Part shown: in pieces, positions 54,051-63,906 of the stretch | Position numbering within the stretch: position 1 is the stretch's first letter | Layout of the letters: every line of letters begins with the position of its first letter | NCBI GenBank assembly: GCA_902493275.1 | Contig: CABUOQ010000005.1 | Span: 1-64,000, forward strand | Length of the DNA stretch: 64,000 nucleotides | From: an uncultured Bacillota bacterium | GTDB taxonomy: Bacteria > Bacillota_I > Bacilli_A > RFN20 > CAG-449 | Direction of reading: 5' to 3' | Translations under genes and position numbers: made by a program | Notes under the pieces: generated by a model | The model's input: the letters and a program-made list of their open reading frames with translations, nothing else | Database searches by the model: none | Told to the model about the DNA's origin: nothing

Positions 54051-54772
54051 TATACTGTGTAAAATTGAATTAATGTGGCAATAAAAGATATCAAATTGTT
54101 AAATATGTGAGCGGATATAGAACAACTAATGCCACCTCGATCATAAGCATATGATAATAATCCTGCTGCAATGAGATATGATGGTAAATTTAATAATTCG
54201 ATGACTAATTGATTTCCTCTAGCGGTGAAATCAAAGTGAATAAGTGCAAATATTAATATTGTTACAATATATGCAACTATTTTATTTGTTTTATTATTTT
54301 TATTTATTGCACCGAAAAGACCAAAACGATATGTAATCTCCTCGACTATTGGCCCAATTATTACCACAGTAAAGAAAGAAAGTATAGGGTTATAAATGAT
54401 GATATTTCCAACTGCGACCTCATTATTGTTGTCTGTAATCGGATATATACTTTGAACTATCAATGAGTATATAGTTGTTAACGCTATAGCAATAATGGAA
54501 ATGGTTATTCCGTCACGAATATTTTTTGAAACTTTAAAACCTTTAAGTAATTCTAAAATATTATTTTTTCCAAAAATTACTAGAGCAGTAATTAGACCTA
54601 TTAGATAACTGACAAACATCAGCACAGCGTCGACTTGGGCTTCACCAAATTTGTTATAAATAAATTGTCCAAATCCTAAAACCATTAAAATGATAGATGC
54701 GATTTGAAATACGAGCATGCCACTTATAAATAGTGCTATACGTTTAAAAATATCTTTTGTGTTTTCGTTCAT
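54050..54772 (-). CDS. CPBP-family intramembrane metalloprotease (Abi/CAAX type)
   Basis: The 240-residue protein has seven or eight membrane helices and the CPBP motifs GPIVEEITYRFGLFGAI (the EExxxR site) and later FALIHFDF and SAHIFNNLISF (histidine motifs). Such proteases serve in bacteriocin immunity, signalling or protein maturation; none is indicated here. Co-transcribed with the TraX-family gene. Confidence 0.88.
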   Translation of the reverse strand: MNENTKDIFKRIALFISGMLVFQIASIILMVLGFGQFIYNKFGEAQVDAVLMFVSYLIGLITALVIFGKNNILELLKGFKVSKNIRDGITISIIAIALTTIYSLIVQSIYPITDNNNEVAVGNIIIYNPILSFFTVVIIGPIVEEITYRFGLFGAINKNNKTNKIVAYIVTILIFALIHFDFTARGNQLVIELLNLPSYLIAAGLLSYAYDRGGISCSISAHIFNNLISFIATLIQFYTV

Positions 54773-54899
54773 AATTTTTTTACCTTTAATTAAAGAATAA
54801 TATATAAAACTAAAATTAGCAAATAAATTGTAAATTGTTTTATTTTATCGCTTTTATTGTATAATTAAAATATATATTTTAATTTTTAGGAGGAGAATT

Positions 54900-57800
54900 A
54901 TGAATCCAGAAACCATCACTTTAATATTAAATATTATTCTTTATTCGTTTATTGGATTAATAATTTTAAAAACAATAATTGGTATTTTTAGAGGAACTTG
55001 GAAAAGTTTAAACTCTTTAATTATTACGCTAGCTTGTTATGCAGTAATTATATTTTTAAATGGAAAGTTTACAGAATTATACTATAACATGAATTTATCA
55101 ATGCTTAATTTATCTTTTAATATTGATGGAACAATTATTAATGTCAATACAATTGGTCAAGCATTAAGGGATGTTGTTATTTTATTATCTGGTGAAAGTT
55201 TAAATTTGTCCCCTTCTTCGGAAATATTTTTAATTTGTGATGGATTAGCATGTTCGATTCTTTCTTTATTTGTATTTATTGTACATTTTATTTTAACAGC
55301 CTTTATAATTGCTCCTTTACTATCTTTAATTTTTTATCACCTTGTATTTAAATTTATTGTTGGTAGAAAAAGAGTTAAAAAGAAAAATGCTGGGTTAAGA
55401 ATTGGCGGCTCCATTATTTCTTTAGTTAAAGCAACTGTTACTTGTTCTTTATTCATTATGCCTTTTAGTGCAATTGCTTCTCAAATATCAACTGCTGTTA
55501 AAGGATATAACTTGTCAACAGAAGACACTAAAGAATTTGAAGCTTATGTTGATGCATACCAAAATTCTTATCTAGCTAAATTGATGACGGGAATAAATGT
55601 TAATAATAATTCTATTGATGTTGAATTTACATCGTATATTACAACCGCGAAGATGGGAAAAGATGTAACTTCATTTATGGACGAAATTGATACATTTGTT
55701 GAAATCGCTTGTGATGGTCTTAGTGAAGGAGTGTTTAATCTAAGCGAAGGTACGATTAACATGGTTAATTTAATTAGTAAAGAGTTTGTAACTAGAACAC
55801 TAATTAGATTAGCATCATCATCTCTTGTCACCACGTTATTGCCAGTAGCGTTAAGTATTGTTGTTAATTTAGATAATGTCAAAGAGTATATTGATTTAAC
55901 CGAAATTGATTGGTATAGCATAGATTGGAGTGATGAGCTAACAGCTTTAAGTGATATCTATGAAGAATTTGCTGATACTGGAATTTTAATGAATTATATT
56001 GTTAATCAAGAAGATATTAATTCCTATGAATTCACTAGAGATAATTATAAATATTTTCATAATACATTTATGAATTTAAATAAATCTGAAGTTTTAGGAA
56101 AAGTTATGCCGTATGTTTTATCATCTTTTGCTAAAAATCTAGATGAGCAACAAAATGATTTCTCAGGCATTTTTCCAACTGAAGTTGAAGCTTATTCTAA
56201 AGTTAACTTAGGAAATGAATTATCGACAATTTATGATGCCATTATGACATTTTCTGATTTTTGTCATTACCATCTAAACAGAAATTTAAGAATTGGTGAT
56301 TTTTCTAATGAAGATACTGTTAATTCTTTAATTAATTTCATTATTTCAGATATCGCGGTTAATGGTGGTGAAGGAGGCGTCTATACAAACGAAAGTGAAG
56401 GATATAAAATTACTACTTCAAGTATTTTTGATGGCGTATATAATGATGAAAGTGTCAAAGTATATAACGGAATTTTAGATTCTGAATTATTGCTCGACAA
56501 TATGGAGTCGATTTTAAAAGTTGTCGGTAATTTAGAGCAAGTAAAAGAATATGGTATAACCGAAGCAATTAATGAAGTTGCTATGGAGATAAATACAAAA
56601 GAAGATTGGCAAAGAGAAATACATTCACTTCTTGGTATATTGCCGATTGTCTTAAATAATCCTAATCTTGATTTAGAACATTTTGATGTTTCAAATGAAG
56701 CACAAGTCAATGAATTAAGTCGTATTGCTCCTTTTATCGATGAGTCAGTCATTGTTAAAAAAATGGCTAAACCAATCTTAGAGTATGTTTTAAAAAATGA
56801 AAATGTGGAATTGCCATTTGGATTAGAACTTGAAATGTTTAATTTCGAATGTGATAAATTAGGTACTGATTTAACTAATGTTTTGAAAACTCTACCATCA
56901 ATTATGAAAGTTCAAAAGGCTTTTGATAGTGAAGGAACTAATGCTATTTTTGATAAAGAATCATTTAATGTTGATAGTCTTGAGAAGGCTTTAAACACTA
57001 TTTATAATTCGGATGTTTTAAATCCAAGAAAAGATTTACAAAGCAATGAATTAACAAACTTTGAAACAATTATCTTAAATATTTTTAATGATCAAGCATT
57101 TGCTGATTTGGGTTTATCAGTCGATGAAAAACTATTAATTTCAATTAGAAATTCGTTAAATCCAAGCAATAGAAGAATGGCAGATGATGGATGGAAATAT
57201 GAAATCGGTCATATTTGTAATGCATTAAGAGCTTTACAAGAGGCTCAATCATTTAAGATTATCTTTGATAAGACAAATTCTGGCCAAGAAATCGACATTA
57301 ATGATGTTAATGGAGATGATATTTATAATGTCTTTATCGAATTTAATAATTCGACGATTATTCATAATTCTATCGGCAATATCTTCAATAGTGTATTAAG
57401 TGAATCGATGAATCAAATGGGATTAGCTTTAGATTTTTGTTGTGTTGAAGATTGGGATACAGAAATTTCTAATTTGCGCGATATTATAAATCTTGTCGAA
57501 AACATGAATAAAAATGGTTTTAATTTAATGAATATCGATATTACTTCATTAAATTATACATATGAAGAAAATGGTATAACCAAAGATGGTATAGATGATT
57601 TAGAATCAATAATAAAATCACTATATAAATTACAATGTTTACAATATGAAATGCAAGATGAAAAAATAGTTGAGAGTTATGCTTTTGAAAAATTTATTTA
57701 TAATAACATAACGGAAAATGTCTTTAAGCAATTTATCAATGAAGACAATGAACAACAAATAATAGATGATCATAATTTGGTATATAGAAAACAAGATGGA

Positions 57801-60800
57801 ACTTTGTTTAAAAGCGAAGATGGATCTGAACGGATTGTTAATTGGGTTAATGAAGATGGCTCTATAGGGGAAATTGATGAATTAGTCGAATTAGTTCGTT
57901 ACATATTGAAAGATCAAATTCAATATGATTCTAACGGAGATGGATTTATTGATGAAGATGATGAATATAAAGATACTTTCATATCAATTAAAGATGGAAT
58001 CACCACGATAGATTTAAATAGTGCAATTAATGATGCCAGTAAATTAGATGAATTACTTTCTAAATTAAATAATATTTATGCGTTTAGAACATTATTTGGG
58101 GTGATTGTGGAAGATACATTAGCCGGTGATAATTCATCGACGATGATTGAAGGCTTGGATATTAGTTTAATTAATTGTGCGTTATTTTCTAAAACATTAA
58201 CTATGGATTTAGAAAATGAGTCCGCGTTAATTAAAAATCGTAGTGAAGAAATTGCTTCAAGAAAAAATGAAATCGATAGTTTGGCATCAATATATGATGA
58301 CATATTGAAATTAAAGAGTTCTTTAGGTGATGGTGATTGGAATTTAACATTGACAAATATCGGTGGGGAAGTTAATACTATACAATCTTTATTAGAAAAG
58401 ATGGCATCATCAAATTTATTTAATGTTAATAATGATGGTAAAGATAGAACATTCTTCCAAGATATGATGATATATGTACTAAATCAATCGGGATTATCAA
58501 AAATGATGGTAAGTGAAGAATCATCATCTAATAACATTTCATTAGATGCGGTTATGTCTATTGATAATACTGCACCAGAAAATAATAAATGGATTGGTGA
58601 AAATGGTGAAATAAGCAAGTTTATCAGTGTTATTGACATTGCGACTTCTAATCAAGCTATTTCTAATTTACTTGTAAGTGGAGCTGACTCTAATGAATAT
58701 CTAACAAAGATAAGTGGCGATGATATAAGCACCTTAATTAAAGCAATCTCAAAATCTAATGTGTTGAATTATAATAATTCATTAGGAAATATTTTAAACA
58801 ATCAATTAAAATCATCATTTAGTTACGATACTATTGGACTCCATGTACAATTTGATAAAGTAACTGATTGGAATAGTGAAGCAGAAACTTTAGGTCTTCT
58901 TATTGATTCGTTAAAATCATTAAATGGTGATACGGAATCAACATCTTTAAATCTAAATTTTGATATTGCAACTTTAAATGCAGATGTTTTAAAAACCACA
59001 TTGAAATCCTTAAATGGACTTCAAGCTGTTCAAAATGCATGCGATGAGCAAGGAAAAATATATGATGATAACTTTGGCGAATTTGTTTATAATAGAATAT
59101 CTAAAGAAGCATTTAATATTTATATAAATGATAGTAATGATAATTTAGTCTTAAATGATCACATTTTAAAAAATCAAAGTGAAATAAAATCATCATGGGA
59201 TACTGATATTGATTTAATCGGTAATCTTATAGATGTGATTCAAAAAAAGGATGAAGTGACTAATGAATACATTTATTTAAAGAAAGTCAATGATAAATAT
59301 CAGTTAGATAGTGAAAAGATGTTTAACAATAAAGAGGATTTACGATTGATTGTAAAAAGAATAAATTCTATTTATTGCTTACGAACAATTGTGAGTGAAG
59401 TCATTAAGACTGAAATACCAAAGATTTCGACAGTGATTGCATTAGATAATACATATGTTGATTTATTTGATATCGAATTAAATTACTTAAATGATTCTAC
59501 CGTTATAGGAAATAAAAAAGAAGTTAATACGCGTTTAGAAGAAATTTCTAAAAGAGATATTGAACTTGATAATATCGTTGATATTCTTTTGTTGATGGAT
59601 TCCCTTGTTTCGATAGATGATCTTTCAAACATTGGAGAGCAGACAATAGATTCAATGACTAATGTGTTATTCTTACTTCATAACTCAAGAATCTTCAATT
59701 CAGAGAAAATAAAAGTTGCAAAGGGTCAAACTGCTTTTGAAGATACAATTAAATATGTTCTTGATAAAACAACAATTTCTGAAATGGTCTATGATAGCAA
59801 ATATGATATTGGATTAAATCAAGATCAAAAAATATATCAAATTATTAATGAAATAACTGCGGCAGAAAAATTACCTTTGGCTAGCCAAAATCCAGCCTGT
59901 GTATGGACTAATGGTGCAAGCAATATTGGTGAATTAAATGATTCTGTATTAGGTAGTTTTGATAAACTATTAAAGAATTTAATTACTTTACAAGATGCAG
60001 ATGGACAAAAAATCACTAATATCAACCAAATAAATTCGCTTTCATCAGAATCAGTAAAAATTATGCTTGATTCATTAAATAAGTGTTATCTTAGCCATGA
60101 TGCAGTAAGCAAATTAACTGAGACAGTGTTTGTTGATAAAGTTAAAATCAATGATTATATTTTTGATGATACTCCTTCATTAACTGGACGTTATATCGAC
60201 AATAAATATACTACATTTGGTGAAAAGGTCGCTCATTGGGAAAAAGATATAACAATTATCGCTGATTTATATCATAATTTAGCAAATACCAATGATGGAC
60301 TTGGAATTATTGATGGACAAAATGGTTCAGTTGAAGCAGGTGTTTTTAGTAAAATATTGCCATCGATTGGACAATTAGAAACACTATGTCTTCAAAGAGC
60401 GGATATAATTTATTCTATTTTTGATAAGGCTAACATTAGCAAATATATTTCAGAATACCCTAATGCTACATCAACTCATAAGCAAAGAGATTTAATTGCA
60501 TATTTGATAGCAAATAGAATTAATAAATCCACTGAGACTGAAACGGCTAACTCATGGAACAAAGAGGCCAATTCTTTAGATAAATTAACTAATATTATTT
60601 TAGCAAATGATGGCAAAACTATTGATCCAGATGATAATATAATTTCTAGCAATGATTTTTATACCGCGATTGAATCTACATATATTTATGATAGTGAAAT
60701 AGTTGTTAATTATAATCAATATGAAATGAAGTATAATCGTTCCTATTTTGCTAGTGAACTAGTTTCTTCTTTCATCATCGATTTAGGTACACAAGTTGAT

Positions 60801-61310
60801 TCTTCACTACAATTTAATATTAGAGAAGGTGTAAACAATATCGCATATTCATATGAAGGTTTAAACCGCTTTGAAGCAGAAGGAATAAAAGGATTGCTTG
60901 ATTATACAATTCAACTCGGGGAATATTATGATTCTATGAAAAATAATATTACTACATTTAATTATGATAATTGGAAGAGTGAATTTTTACAATCTACGCG
61001 ATTAATTGGAAACGAAAATAATGAGTTGGAAAGATTCTATTACTTAGGTAATAATAACTATAATAGCATTATAGCGATGAAACTTTATTCTTCAGTAAGT
61101 AATAGTAAAACCACACAAATTACTTCATTGATAAATGAAACTAACGAGGCTTTGCTGCTATATAATACTTTAAATGGTACAACATATCATATTAATCCTA
61201 TAAGTCGTTGGGTTCCAAATGAAGGTGAATCTTTTGAAATATTTGCAAGAGATAATCTTTTGCCAACACTTGACCAATTAAATAGCTATAGAACAGAAAT
61301 CTTACAATGA
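54900..61310 (+). CDS. Giant CvpA-like membrane-anchored repeat protein
   Basis: This 2136-residue protein fills 6.4 kb without a break. Residues 1 to about 200 hold four hydrophobic helices in a CvpA-like pattern (IILKTIIGIFRGTWKSLNSL). The remaining roughly 1930 residues are predicted helical, acidic and asparagine/serine-rich, with only the anchors at the front, so they are probably outside the cell. A motif of tryptophan, two residues and an acidic one recurs about ten times (DWQREI, GWKYEI, DWDTEI, DWNSEA, SWDTDI, HWEKDI, SWNKEA). A larger block of about 430-470 residues is duplicated around residues 810-1270 and 1280-1720. Function unknown. AGGAGG precedes the ATG; yigZ overlaps its end. 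Confidence 0.75.
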   Translation: MNPETITLILNIILYSFIGLIILKTIIGIFRGTWKSLNSLIITLACYAVIIFLNGKFTELYYNMNLSMLNLSFNIDGTIINVNTIGQALRDVVILLSGESLNLSPSSEIFLICDGLACSILSLFVFIVHFILTAFIIAPLLSLIFYHLVFKFIVGRKRVKKKNAGLRIGGSIISLVKATVTCSLFIMPFSAIASQISTAVKGYNLSTEDTKEFEAYVDAYQNSYLAKLMTGINVNNNSIDVEFTSYITTAKMGKDVTSFMDEIDTFVEIACDGLSEGVFNLSEGTINMVNLISKEFVTRTLIRLASSSLVTTLLPVALSIVVNLDNVKEYIDLTEIDWYSIDWSDELTALSDIYEEFADTGILMNYIVNQEDINSYEFTRDNYKYFHNTFMNLNKSEVLGKVMPYVLSSFAKNLDEQQNDFSGIFPTEVEAYSKVNLGNELSTIYDAIMTFSDFCHYHLNRNLRIGDFSNEDTVNSLINFIISDIAVNGGEGGVYTNESEGYKITTSSIFDGVYNDESVKVYNGILDSELLLDNMESILKVVGNLEQVKEYGITEAINEVAMEINTKEDWQREIHSLLGILPIVLNNPNLDLEHFDVSNEAQVNELSRIAPFIDESVIVKKMAKPILEYVLKNENVELPFGLELEMFNFECDKLGTDLTNVLKTLPSIMKVQKAFDSEGTNAIFDKESFNVDSLEKALNTIYNSDVLNPRKDLQSNELTNFETIILNIFNDQAFADLGLSVDEKLLISIRNSLNPSNRRMADDGWKYEIGHICNALRALQEAQSFKIIFDKTNSGQEIDINDVNGDDIYNVFIEFNNSTIIHNSIGNIFNSVLSESMNQMGLALDFCCVEDWDTEISNLRDIINLVENMNKNGFNLMNIDITSLNYTYEENGITKDGIDDLESIIKSLYKLQCLQYEMQDEKIVESYAFEKFIYNNITENVFKQFINEDNEQQIIDDHNLVYRKQDGTLFKSEDGSERIVNWVNEDGSIGEIDELVELVRYILKDQIQYDSNGDGFIDEDDEYKDTFISIKDGITTIDLNSAINDASKLDELLSKLNNIYAFRTLFGVIVEDTLAGDNSSTMIEGLDISLINCALFSKTLTMDLENESALIKNRSEEIASRKNEIDSLASIYDDILKLKSSLGDGDWNLTLTNIGGEVNTIQSLLEKMASSNLFNVNNDGKDRTFFQDMMIYVLNQSGLSKMMVSEESSSNNISLDAVMSIDNTAPENNKWIGENGEISKFISVIDIATSNQAISNLLVSGADSNEYLTKISGDDISTLIKAISKSNVLNYNNSLGNILNNQLKSSFSYDTIGLHVQFDKVTDWNSEAETLGLLIDSLKSLNGDTESTSLNLNFDIATLNADVLKTTLKSLNGLQAVQNACDEQGKIYDDNFGEFVYNRISKEAFNIYINDSNDNLVLNDHILKNQSEIKSSWDTDIDLIGNLIDVIQKKDEVTNEYIYLKKVNDKYQLDSEKMFNNKEDLRLIVKRINSIYCLRTIVSEVIKTEIPKISTVIALDNTYVDLFDIELNYLNDSTVIGNKKEVNTRLEEISKRDIELDNIVDILLLMDSLVSIDDLSNIGEQTIDSMTNVLFLLHNSRIFNSEKIKVAKGQTAFEDTIKYVLDKTTISEMVYDSKYDIGLNQDQKIYQIINEITAAEKLPLASQNPACVWTNGASNIGELNDSVLGSFDKLLKNLITLQDADGQKITNINQINSLSSESVKIMLDSLNKCYLSHDAVSKLTETVFVDKVKINDYIFDDTPSLTGRYIDNKYTTFGEKVAHWEKDITIIADLYHNLANTNDGLGIIDGQNGSVEAGVFSKILPSIGQLETLCLQRADIIYSIFDKANISKYISEYPNATSTHKQRDLIAYLIANRINKSTETETANSWNKEANSLDKLTNIILANDGKTIDPDDNIISSNDFYTAIESTYIYDSEIVVNYNQYEMKYNRSYFASELVSSFIIDLGTQVDSSLQFNIREGVNNIAYSYEGLNRFEAEGIKGLLDYTIQLGEYYDSMKNNITTFNYDNWKSEFLQSTRLIGNENNELERFYYLGNNNYNSIIAMKLYSSVSNSKTTQITSLINETNEALLLYNTLNGTTYHINPISRWVPNEGESFEIFARDNLLPTLDQLNSYRTEILQ

Positions 61311-61918
61311 AAACAGTAGTTGAAAAATATGTTTCGCGTTTAATCATTAATAAATCGGAATTTATCTCGATAATTTATCCTTTGAAAGATAAAAATGATG
61401 TTAAAGATATCCTTATACAAGTAAAAAAAGAATATCCTAAGGCCAACCATTATTGCTATGGATATGTTTATGATTTAATTAATAAATCTAACGATGATGG
61501 TGAACCTTCATCGACAGCCGGAAAGCCTATTTTAGAGATGATCTTAAAGCATCAACTAAATCGAGCTTTAATTGTTGTTGTAAGATATTTCGGGGGCATA
61601 AAACTAGGCGCTGGTGGATTAACTAGAGCGTATGTTGAAGCGGCAAATAATGTTATAAAACTTGCGAATTTATATTGCTATGAAAAAAGAAGTACATATG
61701 ATTTAAAAATACCATATAATCAAAGTGAAATATTAAAAAACTATTTATTGAGTCATAAAATTGATATAATCGATGCGGTATATGATGATGACGTTAGGTA
61801 CATTATTTCCGCTAGAGAAATTGATGAAAAAGAATTATTTGGTTATTTCAATGGAAAAATTGCTATTAAATTTATTGCCAAAAAAGAAATATTAGTGAAA
61901 GAGGAGGATTTATTATGA
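61307..61918 (+). CDS. YigZ/IMPACT-family protein
   Basis: The 203-residue protein has the family core SNDDGEPSSTAGKPILEMI broken as NDDGEPSSTAGKPI, then VVRYFGGIKLGAGGLTRAY, and a C-terminal DUF1949-type domain. Homologues (YigZ, YvyE) are linked to translation stress responses or nucleotide binding, without a fixed activity. Its ATG overlaps the stop of the giant gene and its stop overlaps the next start, so all three are coupled. Confidence 0.9.
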   Translation: MKTVVEKYVSRLIINKSEFISIIYPLKDKNDVKDILIQVKKEYPKANHYCYGYVYDLINKSNDDGEPSSTAGKPILEMILKHQLNRALIVVVRYFGGIKLGAGGLTRAYVEAANNVIKLANLYCYEKRSTYDLKIPYNQSEILKNYLLSHKIDIIDAVYDDDVRYIISAREIDEKELFGYFNGKIAIKFIAKKEILVKEEDLL

Positions 61919-62820
61919 TAGATAAATGTAAAGATGAAAACAGTAAAACCTGTAATGGTGATTGCGAAAATTGTAATCAAAACACTACTTGTAATGGCGA
62001 TTGTGAGCATTGTAATCAATCTTGCGAAGGACATACTAACTTTGCTTTTAGTTTAAATGAGTATTCACACATCAAGAAAATAATTGGTGTTGTTTCTGGT
62101 AAAGGTGGGGTTGGAAAATCACTTATATCTTCTTTGCTTGCGGTGTCATTAGCTAGTAAAGGCTTAAGTGTAGGAATAATGGACGCTGATATTACTGGAC
62201 CTAGTATTGGTAAAACCTTTGGTATAAAGGATAAAGCATATGGTCAAAATAACTTAATTTATCCATTTGTTTCTGAAGGATATGGAATAAAAATTATTTC
62301 TTCAAATATGATGCTTGAGCATGATGAAGATCCAATTATTTGGAGAGGATCTTTAATTTCTAATTTGGTAAAACAATTTTATAGCGATGTTTTATGGGGT
62401 GAATTAGATGTTTTAGTAATTGATATGCCACCTGGAACTGGAGATGTTGCTTTAACTACTTTCCAAAGTATTCCTTTAGATGGAATAGTTATGGTCACTT
62501 CTCCACAAGATTTAGTCTCAATGATTGTATCTAAAGCTTGCAAAATGGCAGAAATGATGAATGTTAAGGTTTTAGGTGTTGTGGAAAATATGGCTTATGT
62601 CGAATGCCCTAATTGCGGAGAAAAAATCTATATGTATGGACCATCAAAGACCGAAGAAATGATAAAACCATATAATCTAAAAGTATTGGCTCAATTACCA
62701 ATTAACCCATCATTAACTACTCTGGTAAATGAAGGAAGAATTGAAGAATATCAAGGTAAATATTTAGAATTATTAACTGATATGATTATTAAGGATATAG
62801 ATTTAGGAGACGCAGATTAA
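61915..62820 (+). CDS. Mrp/ApbC-type Fe-S cluster carrier ATPase with Cys-rich N-terminus
   Basis: The 301-residue protein has the deviant Walker A VVSGKGGVGKSLISS (about 60-74), the switch segment VLVIDMPPGTGDVALT and a CPNCG pair near residue 225 that would hold the bridging cluster. It passes iron-sulfur clusters to target enzymes such as MiaB and Nth in this window. Unusually, the first 40 residues contain the repeated pattern CNGDCENCNQ and CNGDCEHCNQ, nine cysteines in all, as in NBP35-like proteins but doubled. GAGGAGG precedes the ATG. Confidence 0.9.
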   Translation: MIDKCKDENSKTCNGDCENCNQNTTCNGDCEHCNQSCEGHTNFAFSLNEYSHIKKIIGVVSGKGGVGKSLISSLLAVSLASKGLSVGIMDADITGPSIGKTFGIKDKAYGQNNLIYPFVSEGYGIKIISSNMMLEHDEDPIIWRGSLISNLVKQFYSDVLWGELDVLVIDMPPGTGDVALTTFQSIPLDGIVMVTSPQDLVSMIVSKACKMAEMMNVKVLGVVENMAYVECPNCGEKIYMYGPSKTEEMIKPYNLKVLAQLPINPSLTTLVNEGRIEEYQGKYLELLTDMIIKDIDLGDAD

Positions 62821-62876
62821 TAACTTAAAATTATTGAAAACGATAGAGCAACAATTTGCTACTAAAGGATTTATAT

Positions 62877-63848
62877 ATGAAAAATAAAGTTTTTTGGGCC
62901 TTTATTTCATTGTTATTAGTTTCTTGTAATGATATATATGATTCTAGCTTTGAAAATAAATCGCTATTATCACTAATGCAAACTTTTAGTTATTATCAGC
63001 AATATAATTTGGATATTTCTTATGGTGAAAGTAATTACCATTTAATTATTGATGATAAGTCTTTTTATAGTGTTGATAAAAAAATTACTTATTATAAATA
63101 TACTTTTTTAGACAATTATCAAAAGTATGATAATGAAAAAATAATTGATTCTAATTATATTTTAGAATTCGATTTTATTGGGCATTTTTCTTTGCTTTTA
63201 GATGTTAATAATTTCACTAAAAATTTTACTAAATTAGGTGCTGATTATGTTTTAAATAATGATAGTAAAGATGAATATAGTTTTGATTTTTTTGATTCAC
63301 AAATATCTTCATTAAATATTAAATACCTTGAAGAAAAGCAGACTATAGAATATAAATATGTATTTTCGGATGAAACGATATTTTCACTAGTTTATTCGCC
63401 TTCAGAGATAGATATATATTATTTTCAAAAAAGCCGAGATGACTATTTAAATTTTTATAAAAATTTTGAAAAGAATTATGATGAAGTAATTTCATTAATT
63501 GAAGAAAAGCGTGATTTTGTCTTAATCTTAATTTCACCAAATTGTTCAGCTTGTGAAAATGCGCGAGATTTATATTATGATTTTTCTTTAGAATACTCAT
63601 CAAGAGAATATTATGCTTTAGATATAAAGAAATTAAATTCATCACAGACAAATACAATCATATCGTATTTTAAGAATACATATGATGAACAAGATGAGTT
63701 TTTAAAATATCCAAGCTATGATACTTATCCAAAAGATTATTTTTTAACCCCTACGGCAGTAAGATTTTCTAATGGTAAAGCTAAGTATGTTTTACTAGCG
63801 TTTTCTAAAAATTTAGAAGAAGAATTTTATCATCTTTCGTTTTTATAG
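62877..63848 (+). CDS. Lipoprotein with C-terminal thioredoxin-like fold
   Basis: ATG 62877 follows AAAGG and gives 323 residues, starting with a lipoprotein signal (LLVSC, cysteine near 17). The middle region (about 20-205) is unrecognised. The C-terminal 110 residues look like a thioredoxin fold: FVLILISPNCSACENARDLY with a CSAC redox pair, then LDIKKLN and a TPTAVRF that would be the cis-proline loop. It is likely a surface thiol oxidoreductase or reductase. The Cys pair could serve the few exported cysteine proteins. Partner unknown. Confidence 0.65.
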   Translation: MKNKVFWAFISLLLVSCNDIYDSSFENKSLLSLMQTFSYYQQYNLDISYGESNYHLIIDDKSFYSVDKKITYYKYTFLDNYQKYDNEKIIDSNYILEFDFIGHFSLLLDVNNFTKNFTKLGADYVLNNDSKDEYSFDFFDSQISSLNIKYLEEKQTIEYKYVFSDETIFSLVYSPSEIDIYYFQKSRDDYLNFYKNFEKNYDEVISLIEEKRDFVLILISPNCSACENARDLYYDFSLEYSSREYYALDIKKLNSSQTNTIISYFKNTYDEQDEFLKYPSYDTYPKDYFLTPTAVRFSNGKAKYVLLAFSKNLEEEFYHLSFL

Positions 63849-63906
63849 AGAAATTTTGATTTTTATGGCTATTTGTACTAATATAATTAAGGAAGAGGAA
63901 AGCAAA

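Noticed and set aside
54050..54772. CPBP protease as an abortive-infection immunity gene
   Set aside because: The family has many roles, and no bacteriocin or phage-defence gene is next to it.
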